Shown here piece by piece: positions 1-6,125 of a stretch of 8,331 nt of DNA. Source of the stretch: Clostridiales bacterium UBA4653 (GTDB lineage: Bacteria; Bacillota; Clostridia; Oscillospirales; CAG-272); contig DHMB01000077.1 in NCBI GenBank assembly GCA_002405565.1, positions 1 to 8,331 on the forward strand, written 5' to 3'. The first letter of the stretch is position 1. Every line of letters starts with the position of its first letter. The position numbers and the translations under genes were made by a program. A model generated the notes under the pieces. That model was not told the DNA's origin and ran no database searches. It saw only the letters and a list, made by a program, of their open reading frames with translations.

Positions 1-507
1 CGCCTGTGCCGCACAGATTGCGTCAAGCGAAAGAGCGTCGTCCATAAGGTTTGAAAATTTTGCGCTGCCAACGGACGAAACAGGGTGCTTTGTCGAAGCC
101 CAGGCAACGCCGTCCGCACCGATAGTTGTCTGCGCGCTACCAAACAGCTTGCAGAATGCATGCCATACCGTCATATATGCGGAATCTGCAAGACGGATAC
201 CGACCTTGTTTGCCGCAAAGAGCATATCGGTCTTTGCGTCCTTATATGAAACGGGCATTGCAAGAGCGTGTTCCTTCGGAGTTATAACCTCCGTAAAACC
301 GCCTGTGCCGGACGAAACGGCAAGGGTGCCGTTATAATCGGAAAGAAGTCCGTAGCCGCCGAGCGAATCCAGCTTATATGAAGTATCCTTGCGGGAAACT
401 ATCCCGGCAACCTCGCCTATGTAATTTATTCTCTGTTTGTATCTTTCGTCAAAGCTCTTTTTGACGAGGGGATACATATCGTTTGACCAAGTATAAATAT
501 CTTCCAT
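1..507 (-). CDS. Phage major capsid (coat) protein, N-terminal 169 residues, cut by the window edge
   Basis: The reading frame opens at ATG 505-507 and stays open to base 1, so the C-terminal part lies outside the window. An AGGAG at about 520-524 sits 12 nt upstream of the ATG. The visible protein begins MEDIYTWSNDMYPLVKKSF. It has a glycine/serine-rich stretch near residues 50-72, the segment ITPKEHALAMPVSYKDAK (about 74-91), and a 'DGVAWASTKHPVSS' stretch (about 132-145) followed by a helical 'FSNLMDDALSLDAI' segment. An 'F/W-S-x-x-HP' turn followed by a leucine-rich helix is common in HK97-fold capsid proteins of tailed phages and Mu gpT-like head proteins. Position supports the call: it is the last visible gene of a terS-terL-portal-scaffold series, 22 nt after the scaffold stop. 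The call rests on order plus these family features; the exact capsid family is uncertain. Confidence 0.8.
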   Translation of the reverse strand, partial: MEDIYTWSNDMYPLVKKSFDERYKQRINYIGEVAGIVSRKDTSYKLDSLGGYGLLSDYNGTLAVSSGTGGFTEVITPKEHALAMPVSYKDAKTDMLFAANKVGIRLADSAYMTVWHAFCKLFGSAQTTIGADGVAWASTKHPVSSVGSAKFSNLMDDALSLDAICAAQA

Positions 508-529
508 TGTTATATAATTCTCCTTTTTG

Positions 530-1153
530 TTATCTGTTGTTTTTTCTTGTGTGTTCGGGTATGCCCGAAATAAGATCATAATATTCCCTGTATGACATTC
601 CCGCACTTCTTGCGAGCGCTCTCTGCCTTTCCGTAAGCACGACGCCTGCGCCGTAATTTCCGCCGCCGGGGGTTACGCGGGCAAGAACGGACTCGGAAAG
701 ATTGCTCTTTTCCATTGCGTTCTCTCCTTGCGCAAGCATTGTGCAAAAGTCTCTGCAAAGAGACGCAATATCCTGCGTTTTACCCTTTGCAAAGCAAACA
801 AACATCGGATCGGCTATGATCCTTCGTATATCGGCGTCCGAAATCTCCGTCTGTATTTCTGCGGCGCCGCCCTGCTCAGCCTCCGGCTGAGCACGCCCGC
901 CCATCTCCGGGCTTTCTTCTTTCTCTGAGGGTTCCTCCCCCGCTTCCGGCTCGGAGCCGCCTTCGGGCATAGCGTCGGCGGGCGCCTCCGCCGCATCCGC
1001 GGCGGGGGCGGCGCCCTCCTCTTCGCTTCCCGTTTTCTCCGCAGCTTCCTGCTTTTCCTTATCGGACGCCTCGCCCGCGCTTGCGACATCCGCAGAAACG
1101 ATTTCGTCCTCTGCCGGCGAAACCCCGACTTTATTTTCATTTTCGGAATTCAT
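530..1153 (-). CDS. Putative phage head scaffolding protein
   Basis: A 207-residue protein encoded between portal and coat, the position of scaffold genes in P22-type head modules. Residues 1 to about 100 are low complexity, very rich in Glu, Ala, Pro and Gly and strongly acidic, so probably disordered. Residues about 101-207 look folded: ISDADIRRIIADPMF, then a Gly-rich linker (TPGGGNYGAG), then the helical segment LTERQRALARSAGMSYREYY and a basic tail ending EHTRKNNR. A helical, positively charged C-terminus that binds coat protein is known for P22 scaffold; the parallel here is inferred. No Ser/His protease motif is apparent, so a capsid maturation protease is less likely. The ATG (1151-1153) overlaps the portal stop as ATGA, and AAGGAGG (1161-1167) lies 7 nt upstream inside the portal gene. 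GC is clearly higher in the acidic part than in neighbouring genes. Confidence 0.7.
   Translation of the reverse strand: MNSENENKVGVSPAEDEIVSADVASAGEASDKEKQEAAEKTGSEEEGAAPAADAAEAPADAMPEGGSEPEAGEEPSEKEESPEMGGRAQPEAEQGGAAEIQTEISDADIRRIIADPMFVCFAKGKTQDIASLCRDFCTMLAQGENAMEKSNLSESVLARVTPGGGNYGAGVVLTERQRALARSAGMSYREYYDLISGIPEHTRKNNR
874..892. repeat. Perfect 8-bp hairpin with 3-nt loop inside the scaffold gene
   Basis: GCTCAGCC at 874-881 and GGCTGAGC at 885-892 are exact reverse complements separated by TCC. On the minus-strand mRNA it lies in codons for Arg-Ala-Gln-Pro-Glu-Ala-Glu-Gln of the acidic region. No T tract follows, so it is not an intrinsic terminator. It may be a by-product of biased Ala/Glu/Pro codons, or it may slow ribosomes. 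Confidence 0.6.
988..1005. repeat. Second GC-only hairpin inside the scaffold gene (7-bp stem, 4-nt loop)
   Basis: CCGCCGC at 988-994 pairs exactly with GCGGCGG at 999-1005 around a loop of ATCC. It lies in the alanine-rich part of the scaffold frame. No T run follows, so it is not a terminator. Repeated GCC/GCG alanine codons could produce it without selection. Confidence 0.55.
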
Positions 1154-2799
1154 TCTTTCTCCTCCTTGCCATCGTTTTTATAAACCCCGTCAAGTTCAGA
1201 GAGAAGCTCGGCACATTCGGGAAGCTCCATTGTCCTTATATATTCTCTGACCACGGGATAATTTTCCTCCGTTATATCGGAATCCATAATTGTTTTGAGA
1301 GCCGACATTGCAAGCGAACGCGAATATTCGATAGCGTCGCCGATGTGAATTCTTATATCAACCTCGGGAACATAACCGTAACGATTGATATAGTCGATTC
1401 CGTCGCAGGGCATATCCTCCCCGGCTACGCCGATCGATTCCAGCTTCTCTCTGCCGTAAATTTCAAGAGCAAGACAGTCTATCAAAAGGTACAGCCTTGA
1501 AAAGCCTGCCTTTTTGCAGGCGTTTTTGGAGTTTACTCTCTTGTTTGCAAAGTCCGAAAGGATTGCAAGACCTGTTGCCGTCGTGACCTTTGTTGCCGAA
1601 TCGCCGAGAAGAAAGTCGTAGTTTCCGAGAGCCTCCTTCATAAGCGCGCGGTAACGCTCGACTATCTCGTAATGCCCGCCGCTCTCGCAAAGTCCGCCGA
1701 GCCTGTTCACCTTGCCCGTCATTCCGGGACGCAGCTTCCAGACTGCGCCCGGTCTGCTTTCGGGGTAGCAGTCAGGAGAAAAGGCGTTCTCCTCGCAAAC
1801 GATGATGTCGCTTGCGGAAAACGCGGTATTGAGCTGGGCAAAGGCGAGCTGACGGTCAGCCGCGTCAATTAGCGGAATTATCTGATCTATCTCGCTCCGC
1901 CCCCAGATCGAACCTTCCCTCGGAATTCTGTTATAAATGACGATCGGATATTTTGTGCAACCGGTGCTCTCCCAGAACTTCGGAATATAGCGTATTTCCC
2001 TGCCGCAGATAAGTATTGAAAGAGCAATATCGCCCGCCTTATAGGAATAAACATAATTTTTCCCGTCCGCACCGACGGAAACGCACGTCCCATCCTCCGG
2101 CTGGCGGAACCAATATTCCGTTATGTCAATAAGCTCGCAGTCGTCCCCGCCCTTATCGGGTGCAAAAACGCCGCCCCTGCGGTTGCTCTCCCTGATTATG
2201 TCGTCAAGCGACGTGTTTTCCCTGCGAATGTCCTCCGCAAACACCCTGCGCGCCTTCATTCTGCTCATCTTATAAGTATAAATGATGTATTCGCATTCGT
2301 CTGTCGAAACGGCGGAGGGGTCTGTGAAAATACATTCGGGGGACGGATTTTCAATCTTGATTTCCGCGTCGCCCGCATCGCTTATGCCGACGGACAGCTT
2401 CCATACCGCGCTGCCGTAAAGCCCGAGCCTGCGCTCGTTTACGGCATTTTTCGTCTCCATATCGTTTATATCGCAAACATATCGGACAACCTTCTCCCGC
2501 TCGGCGGCAAAGGCTCTGTCTCCGTCACCCCTGCCGGAAAATTCAAAATCGGGGATATGAGAATCTATCTGACTTTCAACGTGCATATATGCGTCGGGCA
2601 CGGAGGCGGGAATCCAGGGCAGATCGATTGACGAAAGAAAATCTCCCGTCTGTCTCGCCGTCTCGTGACAGCCATCATAATACGCCCGCATCTTCTTCCA
2701 ATAATCGTCGGTTGTGCTTCTCTGCGCCCGCGCCGACGAAAACAAGCGCTCCGCCTGTTCTTCGCGGGTCTCTGTATAAAATGTCTTTTTGTCCTTCAA
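1150..2799 (-). CDS. Phage portal protein
   Basis: A 549-residue protein encoded directly after the large terminase. Portals form the dodecameric ring at one capsid vertex through which the terminase pumps DNA. Visible features are a helical charged N-terminus (EQAERLFSSARAQRSTTDDYW), the segment ENPSPECIFTDPSAVSTDEC typical of portal clip/stem regions where a 'DP-x-A' turn precedes 'D(A/E)-x-x', and 'YPIVIYNRIPREGSIWGRSE' followed by a helix (IIPLIDAADRQLAFAQLNTA) matching the 'G-x-S-E ... N' core of many portals. Length is in the usual 450-700 residue range. The start codon is TTG (2797-2799), because the first in-frame ATG is not reached until residue 38 and a good AAGGA lies 8 nt upstream. 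The start overlaps the terL stop as TTGA; the end overlaps the scaffold start as ATGA. A P22-like assignment is favoured by gene order but not proven by motif. Confidence 0.9.
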   Translation of the reverse strand: MKDKKTFYTETREEQAERLFSSARAQRSTTDDYWKKMRAYYDGCHETARQTGDFLSSIDLPWIPASVPDAYMHVESQIDSHIPDFEFSGRGDGDRAFAAEREKVVRYVCDINDMETKNAVNERRLGLYGSAVWKLSVGISDAGDAEIKIENPSPECIFTDPSAVSTDECEYIIYTYKMSRMKARRVFAEDIRRENTSLDDIIRESNRRGGVFAPDKGGDDCELIDITEYWFRQPEDGTCVSVGADGKNYVYSYKAGDIALSILICGREIRYIPKFWESTGCTKYPIVIYNRIPREGSIWGRSEIDQIIPLIDAADRQLAFAQLNTAFSASDIIVCEENAFSPDCYPESRPGAVWKLRPGMTGKVNRLGGLCESGGHYEIVERYRALMKEALGNYDFLLGDSATKVTTATGLAILSDFANKRVNSKNACKKAGFSRLYLLIDCLALEIYGREKLESIGVAGEDMPCDGIDYINRYGYVPEVDIRIHIGDAIEYSRSLAMSALKTIMDSDITEENYPVVREYIRTMELPECAELLSELDGVYKNDGKEEKE

Positions 2800-4103
2800 G
2801 TAAATCGTCCTTTCCTTTTGATCTTTTCAAATAACCGCCTCTTGCCGCTCTCTTCGTCTCCGCATGGGAAATATGAGGCAAAATAGCGGAGTGCGTCCGG
2901 CGCGTGAGTTATTTCGTGCGGGACGGTTGCCGCGTCGCACGGGTTTTTCGGGTCGTGCGTCAGCTGACCGAGACTGCGGATAAGATTTTTGCACCTCCGG
3001 CTTATGACAAGCCTCGATACGCCGTCCGTAACTTTAAGCCATTCCTTTGTTGCAAGCCAGCCGTCCTCCCGGCGGGGTTTCAGCTTGGTGAAATAAACGC
3101 CTTCCCTTGCGAAAATGTCCGCAATTGAAAGTCCGCTGTCCTTCTGCCTGCTCCAAAGATCCGCAGGAGCAATGACGATCGCTCCCTCCGGCAATTTTGC
3201 CTTGATTTTTGCCGCGGCGTCGCTTGCGATGAGCGACGGCTCGTATATTTCGTCGTAAACTACGGCTCGTCCGTCCTTTACCGCTATGAATTCCGCGGCA
3301 AGCATATCAAGCCCGTAGTCAACGGCGCAGAAATATTCCCCTTCGGGCATTCCGGGCGCCTCGGGACAGGTATGAACGGAATAATCGAATTCCTCAAAAA
3401 ACTGACCCGAAAGCGCGTCCCAGTTGCCGAAAAGCCATGCGTTTCTTATATCCTCCGGAAGATTTTCAAGACGGCAGATATAATCCGGATCGCTTTTCAG
3501 CAGTGCGTCGTTATCATAAACCGACGCAAAAATAAATTTATAATCATCGGGATTTTCACCCGCTTTGTATTCGCGACTGATAAAAAGCCGCTTGACCCAA
3601 CCGTGTCCTATCCCGCCGGGGTTGCAGGAGAGGTACATTCTCTTGGGAAAATTGTTTACGCCCCGGACAGATGCCGAGAGCATTTTGAACATTTGTTCGG
3701 AAATTTGCGTAGCTTCGTCTATGGCAACAACGTCATATTGTTGCCCCTGATATTGCCCGACATCGTCCTCGCTGCGGAAATATCCGAGCTTTACGGACGA
3801 GCCGTTTATAAAATCAAACCGCCGTTCCGTCGCAACGTATTTTGCAAGCGGAATCTCGCCGCAAACAGCGCTCTGAATCTCTTTTTTGTGATTTTCCATC
3901 ACCTCGTGATAGCTCCTGCGCACCAAAAGCACGGAAATTCCGGGGTAATAAAGACACATCAGAATCAACTTGTTGCGAAGCGCCCAGCTCTTTCCTCCGC
4001 CCCTCGCGCCGCCGTATGCAGTGTATTTTGCGTCGGAGAGGAAGAATTCCTTCTGCTTTTCGGAGGGCGAAATGTCAAGGCAGAGCCTTATGCTATCCCG
4101 CAA
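2796..4103 (-). CDS. terL: Phage terminase large subunit (packaging ATPase and nuclease)
   Basis: A 435-residue two-domain packaging motor. The N-terminal ATPase has Walker A GGARGGGKS at 31-39, Walker B DVVAIDEA at about 124-131 with catalytic Glu130, and a coupling motif SCNPGG at 159-164. The C-terminal RNase H-like nuclease has VDYGLD (Asp262, possibly Asp266), IAPADLWSR (Asp315) and HAPDALRYF (Asp403), matching the three acidic metal ligands of Terminase_6C-type nucleases. Length is normal and no key residue is missing, so it looks intact. The start is TTG at 4101-4103: an in-frame stop lies a few codons upstream and no ATG or GTG occurs near it. GGAGGAG lies about 14 nt upstream and a second GGAG only 4 nt away, so spacing is not ideal. 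It overlaps terS by 11 nt and the portal gene by 4 nt, suggesting translational coupling. Confidence 0.96.
   Translation of the reverse strand: MRDSIRLCLDISPSEKQKEFFLSDAKYTAYGGARGGGKSWALRNKLILMCLYYPGISVLLVRRSYHEVMENHKKEIQSAVCGEIPLAKYVATERRFDFINGSSVKLGYFRSEDDVGQYQGQQYDVVAIDEATQISEQMFKMLSASVRGVNNFPKRMYLSCNPGGIGHGWVKRLFISREYKAGENPDDYKFIFASVYDNDALLKSDPDYICRLENLPEDIRNAWLFGNWDALSGQFFEEFDYSVHTCPEAPGMPEGEYFCAVDYGLDMLAAEFIAVKDGRAVVYDEIYEPSLIASDAAAKIKAKLPEGAIVIAPADLWSRQKDSGLSIADIFAREGVYFTKLKPRREDGWLATKEWLKVTDGVSRLVISRRCKNLIRSLGQLTHDPKNPCDAATVPHEITHAPDALRYFASYFPCGDEESGKRRLFEKIKRKGRFT
2808..2816 (-). promoter_or_regulatory. Ribosome binding site fixing the TTG start of the portal gene
   Basis: On the minus strand this reads AGGAAAGGA, inside the end of terL, with 8 nt between it and the TTG at 2797-2799. 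It is the main reason to prefer TTG over the first in-frame ATG 37 codons downstream. Confidence 0.75.
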
Positions 4104-4521
4104 ACTTCTCCGCGTCTCCTCCGAGCACTATTTCTATCGAGGGCGAAGCCTTCTCTTCTCCCCAGCCGAAGTTTTCCTTCAGCTCGGCAAGAGCGACGGT
4201 ACCCGCAATATCTCCGGAAACGCCGCCCTCTTCAATATAGGCTTCAATTTTCAGCATCGCCATTTCGACGGCTTCGCGATACGTTTTGTCATCGCGGAGC
4301 GAATAAAACGCGCTCTTTGTTATGCCCAGCGCAACGCAAAGGCCGGACAGCGTATAAGGTCGCGACTTGTTTTTGCCGCATTTGACGCAATGTTCTCTTT
4401 CGCCGTCCTTCTCGGGGCAATTTCTGCATGCGACAGAGGAATACGGAGCGTCGCAGGCGGAAAAATAGTCCCTTGCCTTTTCGGCAAAGCGCTCAGGCGA
4501 GAGCTTTTCTTTTTTTGCCAC
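4093..4521 (-). CDS. terS: Phage terminase small subunit with an N-terminal four-cysteine motif
   Basis: A 142-residue protein encoded just before terL. Small terminases recognise phage DNA and load it onto the large subunit. Residues about 55-120 (PYTLSGLCVALGITKSAFYS, then YREAVEMAMLKIEAYIEEGG, then AGTVALAELKENFGW) follow the layout of P22 gp3-type packaging proteins: a helix-turn-helix, a long oligomerisation helix, and 'A-x-x-x-L-K-x-N-F-G-W'. In front of it, Cys32-x2-Cys35 and Cys45-x2-Cys48 resemble a zinc-ribbon or knuckle, which I regard as unusual for this family. The start is GTG (4519-4521), one base after the TAA of the preceding gene, and no good Shine-Dalgarno is visible, so initiation is probably by coupling. 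The codons after the start hold seven A residues in a row. The C-terminal tail overlaps the terL start by 11 nt. Confidence 0.88.
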   Translation of the reverse strand: MAKKEKLSPERFAEKARDYFSACDAPYSSVACRNCPEKDGEREHCVKCGKNKSRPYTLSGLCVALGITKSAFYSLRDDKTYREAVEMAMLKIEAYIEEGGVSGDIAGTVALAELKENFGWGEEKASPSIEIVLGGDAEKFAG

Positions 4522-4522
4522 G

Positions 4523-4747
4523 TTATACGTCGGAATAGTCGACCCTTTCCGAAACCTTTATCACAAAATCAAACATATGTTCTTCGGAATATTCTTCCCA
4601 GCAACCGACGTGAATAATCTCGTCCGTCGCCTCGACAATAACCGCCTCATCCGGCGAATATATCGGGGAGCCGCATTGGTCGCAACAGGCGATCACGCCG
4701 TCATGACTGCGCCTCTCCCCGCTTCTTGTTTTGTTTGGTACGTTCAT
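4523..4747 (-). CDS. Small zinc-motif protein of unknown function, first gene of the packaging operon
   Basis: A 74-residue protein beginning MNVPNKTRSGERRS. It carries Cys22-x2-Cys25 followed by Gly-Ser-Pro-Ile-Tyr, and later His46-x2-Cys49 followed by WEEY. This C2HC pattern suggests a small zinc-binding fold like the 'C-x2-C-G-x-x-I ... C-x2-C' mini-proteins common in phages of Gram-positive bacteria. The C-terminal third is acidic. The ATG at 4745-4747 is chosen because AGGAGGG (4758-4764) is 10 nt upstream; extending the frame to an upstream ATG would put the coding region inside the promoter's -10 region. It ends one base before terS and shares its transcript. It lacks the histidine-rich motif of an HNH nuclease. 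No function can be assigned; DNA binding or packaging assistance is only a guess from position. Confidence 0.75.
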   Translation of the reverse strand: MNVPNKTRSGERRSHDGVIACCDQCGSPIYSPDEAVIVEATDEIIHVGCWEEYSEEHMFDFVIKVSERVDYSDV

Positions 4748-4757
4748 ATGACCGCCA

Positions 4758-4764
4758 CCCTCCT
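4758..4764 (-). promoter_or_regulatory. Strong ribosome binding site of the packaging operon leader gene
   Basis: The minus strand reads AGGAGGG, 10 nt before the ATG at 4745-4747. It decides the start of the 74-residue zinc-motif protein against the longer frame that would begin at 4807. Confidence 0.8.
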
Positions 4765-4795
4765 TTTTGATTGGTTTTTCCCTTACCGTGCCCAT

Positions 4796-4824
4796 ATTAT
4801 ACCACACAAATGTTCGTTTGTCAA
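4796..4824 (-). promoter_or_regulatory. Near-consensus sigma-A promoter of the phage packaging operon
   Basis: On the minus strand, TTGACA (4819-4824) and TATAAT (4796-4801) are separated by exactly 17 bp, and TGG before the -10 box makes an extended -10 (TGnTATAAT). Transcription would start near 4789, giving a leader of about 40 nt to the ATG at 4747. An unregulated promoter this strong would be constant; the palindromes in and beside it suggest it is held by a repressor. Confidence 0.88.
4803..4816. promoter_or_regulatory. Second, degenerate operator copy inside the promoter spacer
   Basis: The minus-strand 14-mer CGAACATTTGTGTG matches 11 of 14 positions of the perfect palindrome: one half-site is intact and the other is worn. 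It lies wholly within the 17-bp spacer. The two sites are 30 bp apart centre to centre, about three helical turns, so two dimers could sit on the same DNA face. Occupancy here would block RNA polymerase directly. Confidence 0.5.
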
Positions 4825-4832
4825 TAATTTTC

Positions 4833-4846
4833 CGAACAATTGTTCG
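4833..4846. promoter_or_regulatory. Perfect 14-bp palindrome of LexA/DinR (SOS box) type
   Basis: The sequence CGAACAATTGTTCG is its own reverse complement. It matches the core GAAC-N4-GTTC of Gram-positive LexA (DinR) boxes, with one departure from the published CGAACRNRYGTTYG-type consensus in the central bases. It lies 8 bp upstream of the -35 box of the packaging promoter. LexA binding is inferred; a phage-encoded repressor could use the same site. Confidence 0.72.
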
Positions 4847-4911
4847 TTTTTTTACTTAAATGACGTAAAACAAGCGCCTTAAATCCAAAAGCCAACAACC
4901 ACTCTGCGAAC

Positions 4912-4935
4912 AAAAAACGCACCCCGAAGGGTGCG
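4912..4935 (-). terminator. Intrinsic terminator of the lipoprotein-VanZ operon
   Basis: A 7-bp GC-rich stem (4918-4924 with 4929-4935) closes a UUCG tetraloop on the minus-strand RNA and is followed by six T residues (4917-4912). It begins 13 nt after the VanZ stop codon. It separates this operon from the packaging promoter about 90 nt further on. Confidence 0.88.
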
Positions 4936-4948
4936 CTTTCATATGTAT

Positions 4949-5428
4949 TCAAGACGAAAACTTTTTACGTGTATTTTTTATAAAATTATATATCGGTCTG
5001 ACTCTGTAAATGGCGTAGCCGAGAACACTTCCGGTTAAATTCAGGATTATATCATCGATATCGAAGCTACCCACAGTCGTGACCAGCTGAACAATTTCAA
5101 CGCAAACGATAATTGCAAAGCAAATCAAAAGATTTTTCAGAAAGCTGTTTACCCTTTTGAAAATGCATGGTATAAAAAATCCCATCGGAACAAACGCGAG
5201 AATATTTCCGAAAATATTTGCAAGGAACGACGAAAGGTTTACCTTGCCGCCGGCAAAACGTTTCGTATAATCAACTATTGACCTAAGCGGAACAAGGTTG
5301 ACCGACTTTCCTACGTGCGCCGCCCACGAGCCGCCTGCCGGTCTCGAACCGAGAAACAATACGTAGCACAGTATAAAGCAGTATAAACAGAACAATATAA
5401 TAAACGCCACGCGTATAAATTTCTTCAT
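4949..5428 (-). CDS. VanZ-family membrane protein
   Basis: A 159-residue protein, the usual length for stand-alone VanZ-like proteins. It has an N-terminal membrane segment (about 5-27), then the family signatures VNLVPLRSI (about 43-51) and NIFGNILAFVPMGFFIP (about 71-87), a third hydrophobic segment (about 98-118), and EIVQLVTTVGSFDIDDIILN followed by LTGSVLGYAIY. The 'E-x-x-Q' plus 'D-x-D-D-x-x-x-N-x-x-G' pattern is diagnostic of VanZ. VanZ itself gives low-level teicoplanin resistance in enterococci; most relatives have no known substrate, so resistance should not be assumed. The ATG overlaps the lipoprotein stop as ATGA, and AAAGGA lies just upstream, so the two are co-transcribed and probably translationally coupled. 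The basic C-terminus suggests a cytoplasmic tail. Confidence 0.93.
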   Translation of the reverse strand: MKKFIRVAFIILFCLYCFILCYVLFLGSRPAGGSWAAHVGKSVNLVPLRSIVDYTKRFAGGKVNLSSFLANIFGNILAFVPMGFFIPCIFKRVNSFLKNLLICFAIIVCVEIVQLVTTVGSFDIDDIILNLTGSVLGYAIYRVRPIYNFIKNTRKKFSS

Positions 5429-6000
5429 TTTATCCTTTCATCAACTTTTTCAAACTGTGCGAAATCGCTGTAATTGATTCCGGTGCCATGGAGAATATAC
5501 ATATTGCGGTTTTCGTCATAGACAAAAACGGTAACACCTCCGTCGCAGTCAACATACAGCTTGGGCGCATACCCGCCATCCGTTTGGGACTGTTCTTCGC
5601 CGAATATCAGCGTTATTTCGTAATACTTATACGACGCGTCTTTACTGACATAGGCGGCGCTTCCGGCTTCAAATTTGTCTATGTCGAGATTTTTGCAAAC
5701 GTCGAAAAACTTTTGTTTTGTTTCGGAATTGCAGAGATGCCCGCAAACCTCCGACATATGCACCTGATCCGAAAGATGAGCTTTTGAGATATCGATTTCG
5801 CCGGGGTTATAATTTACACATATCTCGGAAGGCACCGCCTCGCCGCTTGTTATCTCTTTCCATTTGTCCGAAAAGAGCTTTTTTGCCGTTTGTTCGGTCT
5901 CGTTCGGAGCGGGGCTCGGCTTCGCCCCGCATCCGACCAAGGCAAGCAAGACGGAAAAGCAGAGCAAAATTGCGGCGATTCTGAAAAATTTGTGTTTCAT
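5425..6000 (-). CDS. Predicted lipoprotein of unknown function
   Basis: A 191-residue protein with a type II signal peptide: positive residues (MKHKFFR), a hydrophobic core, and lipobox LVGC with Cys24 as the lipidation site. It is followed by a Pro/Glu/Thr-rich linker (GAKPSPAPNETEQTAKK). The mature part is mixed alpha/beta in character and ends with repeated beta-like segments (YKYYEITLIFGEE, PKLYVDCDGGVTVFVYDE, MYILHGTGINY). Three cysteines cluster around residues 86-103 and one occurs later. No enzyme motif is visible and I do not recognise the family. The ATG (5998-6000) has AAAGGAG about 7 nt upstream. It is first in an operon with the VanZ-family gene, so it probably acts outside the membrane, perhaps with VanZ; that partnership is inferred only from the overlap. 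Confidence 0.85.
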   Translation of the reverse strand: MKHKFFRIAAILLCFSVLLALVGCGAKPSPAPNETEQTAKKLFSDKWKEITSGEAVPSEICVNYNPGEIDISKAHLSDQVHMSEVCGHLCNSETKQKFFDVCKNLDIDKFEAGSAAYVSKDASYKYYEITLIFGEEQSQTDGGYAPKLYVDCDGGVTVFVYDENRNMYILHGTGINYSDFAQFEKVDERIK

Positions 6001-6125
6001 GGGTTTCTCCTTTCGGTATATAAAATTTTCAAAACAAGGCTGTGGCTTTCAAAATCCAATCAAAATGGCTTTTGGCATATATTTGTGTTTGAAAGGAATT
6101 TGTTCTTCGCCTTGCTCCGCAAGTA

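Noticed and set aside
814..1140. Arg/Pro-rich 108-codon minus-strand frame inside the scaffold gene
   Set aside because: It is the shifted reading of the GC-rich Ala/Glu scaffold codons; the composition is an artefact and there is no independent start signal.
3372..4385. Long 337-codon plus-strand reading frame opposite terL and terS
   Set aside because: It lies antisense to a terminase with all motifs intact, has no convincing ribosome site, and its translation has no recognisable domain. It is a shadow of minus-strand codon use.
4748..4807. N-terminal extension of the zinc-motif protein starting at 4807
   Set aside because: That stretch contains the -10 box and the presumed transcription start, so it cannot be translated from this promoter; the ATG at 4747 has a strong AGGAGGG.
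4848..4935. Possible attachment site or direct repeat at the phage/host border
   Set aside because: I looked for a tRNA 3' end or a repeat shared with the rest of the window and found none; the other end of the element is outside the window.
4949..5428. Calling the VanZ-family gene a teicoplanin resistance determinant
   Set aside because: There is no vanH/A/X/R/S gene nearby, and most VanZ-family proteins in Firmicutes have no proven resistance role.
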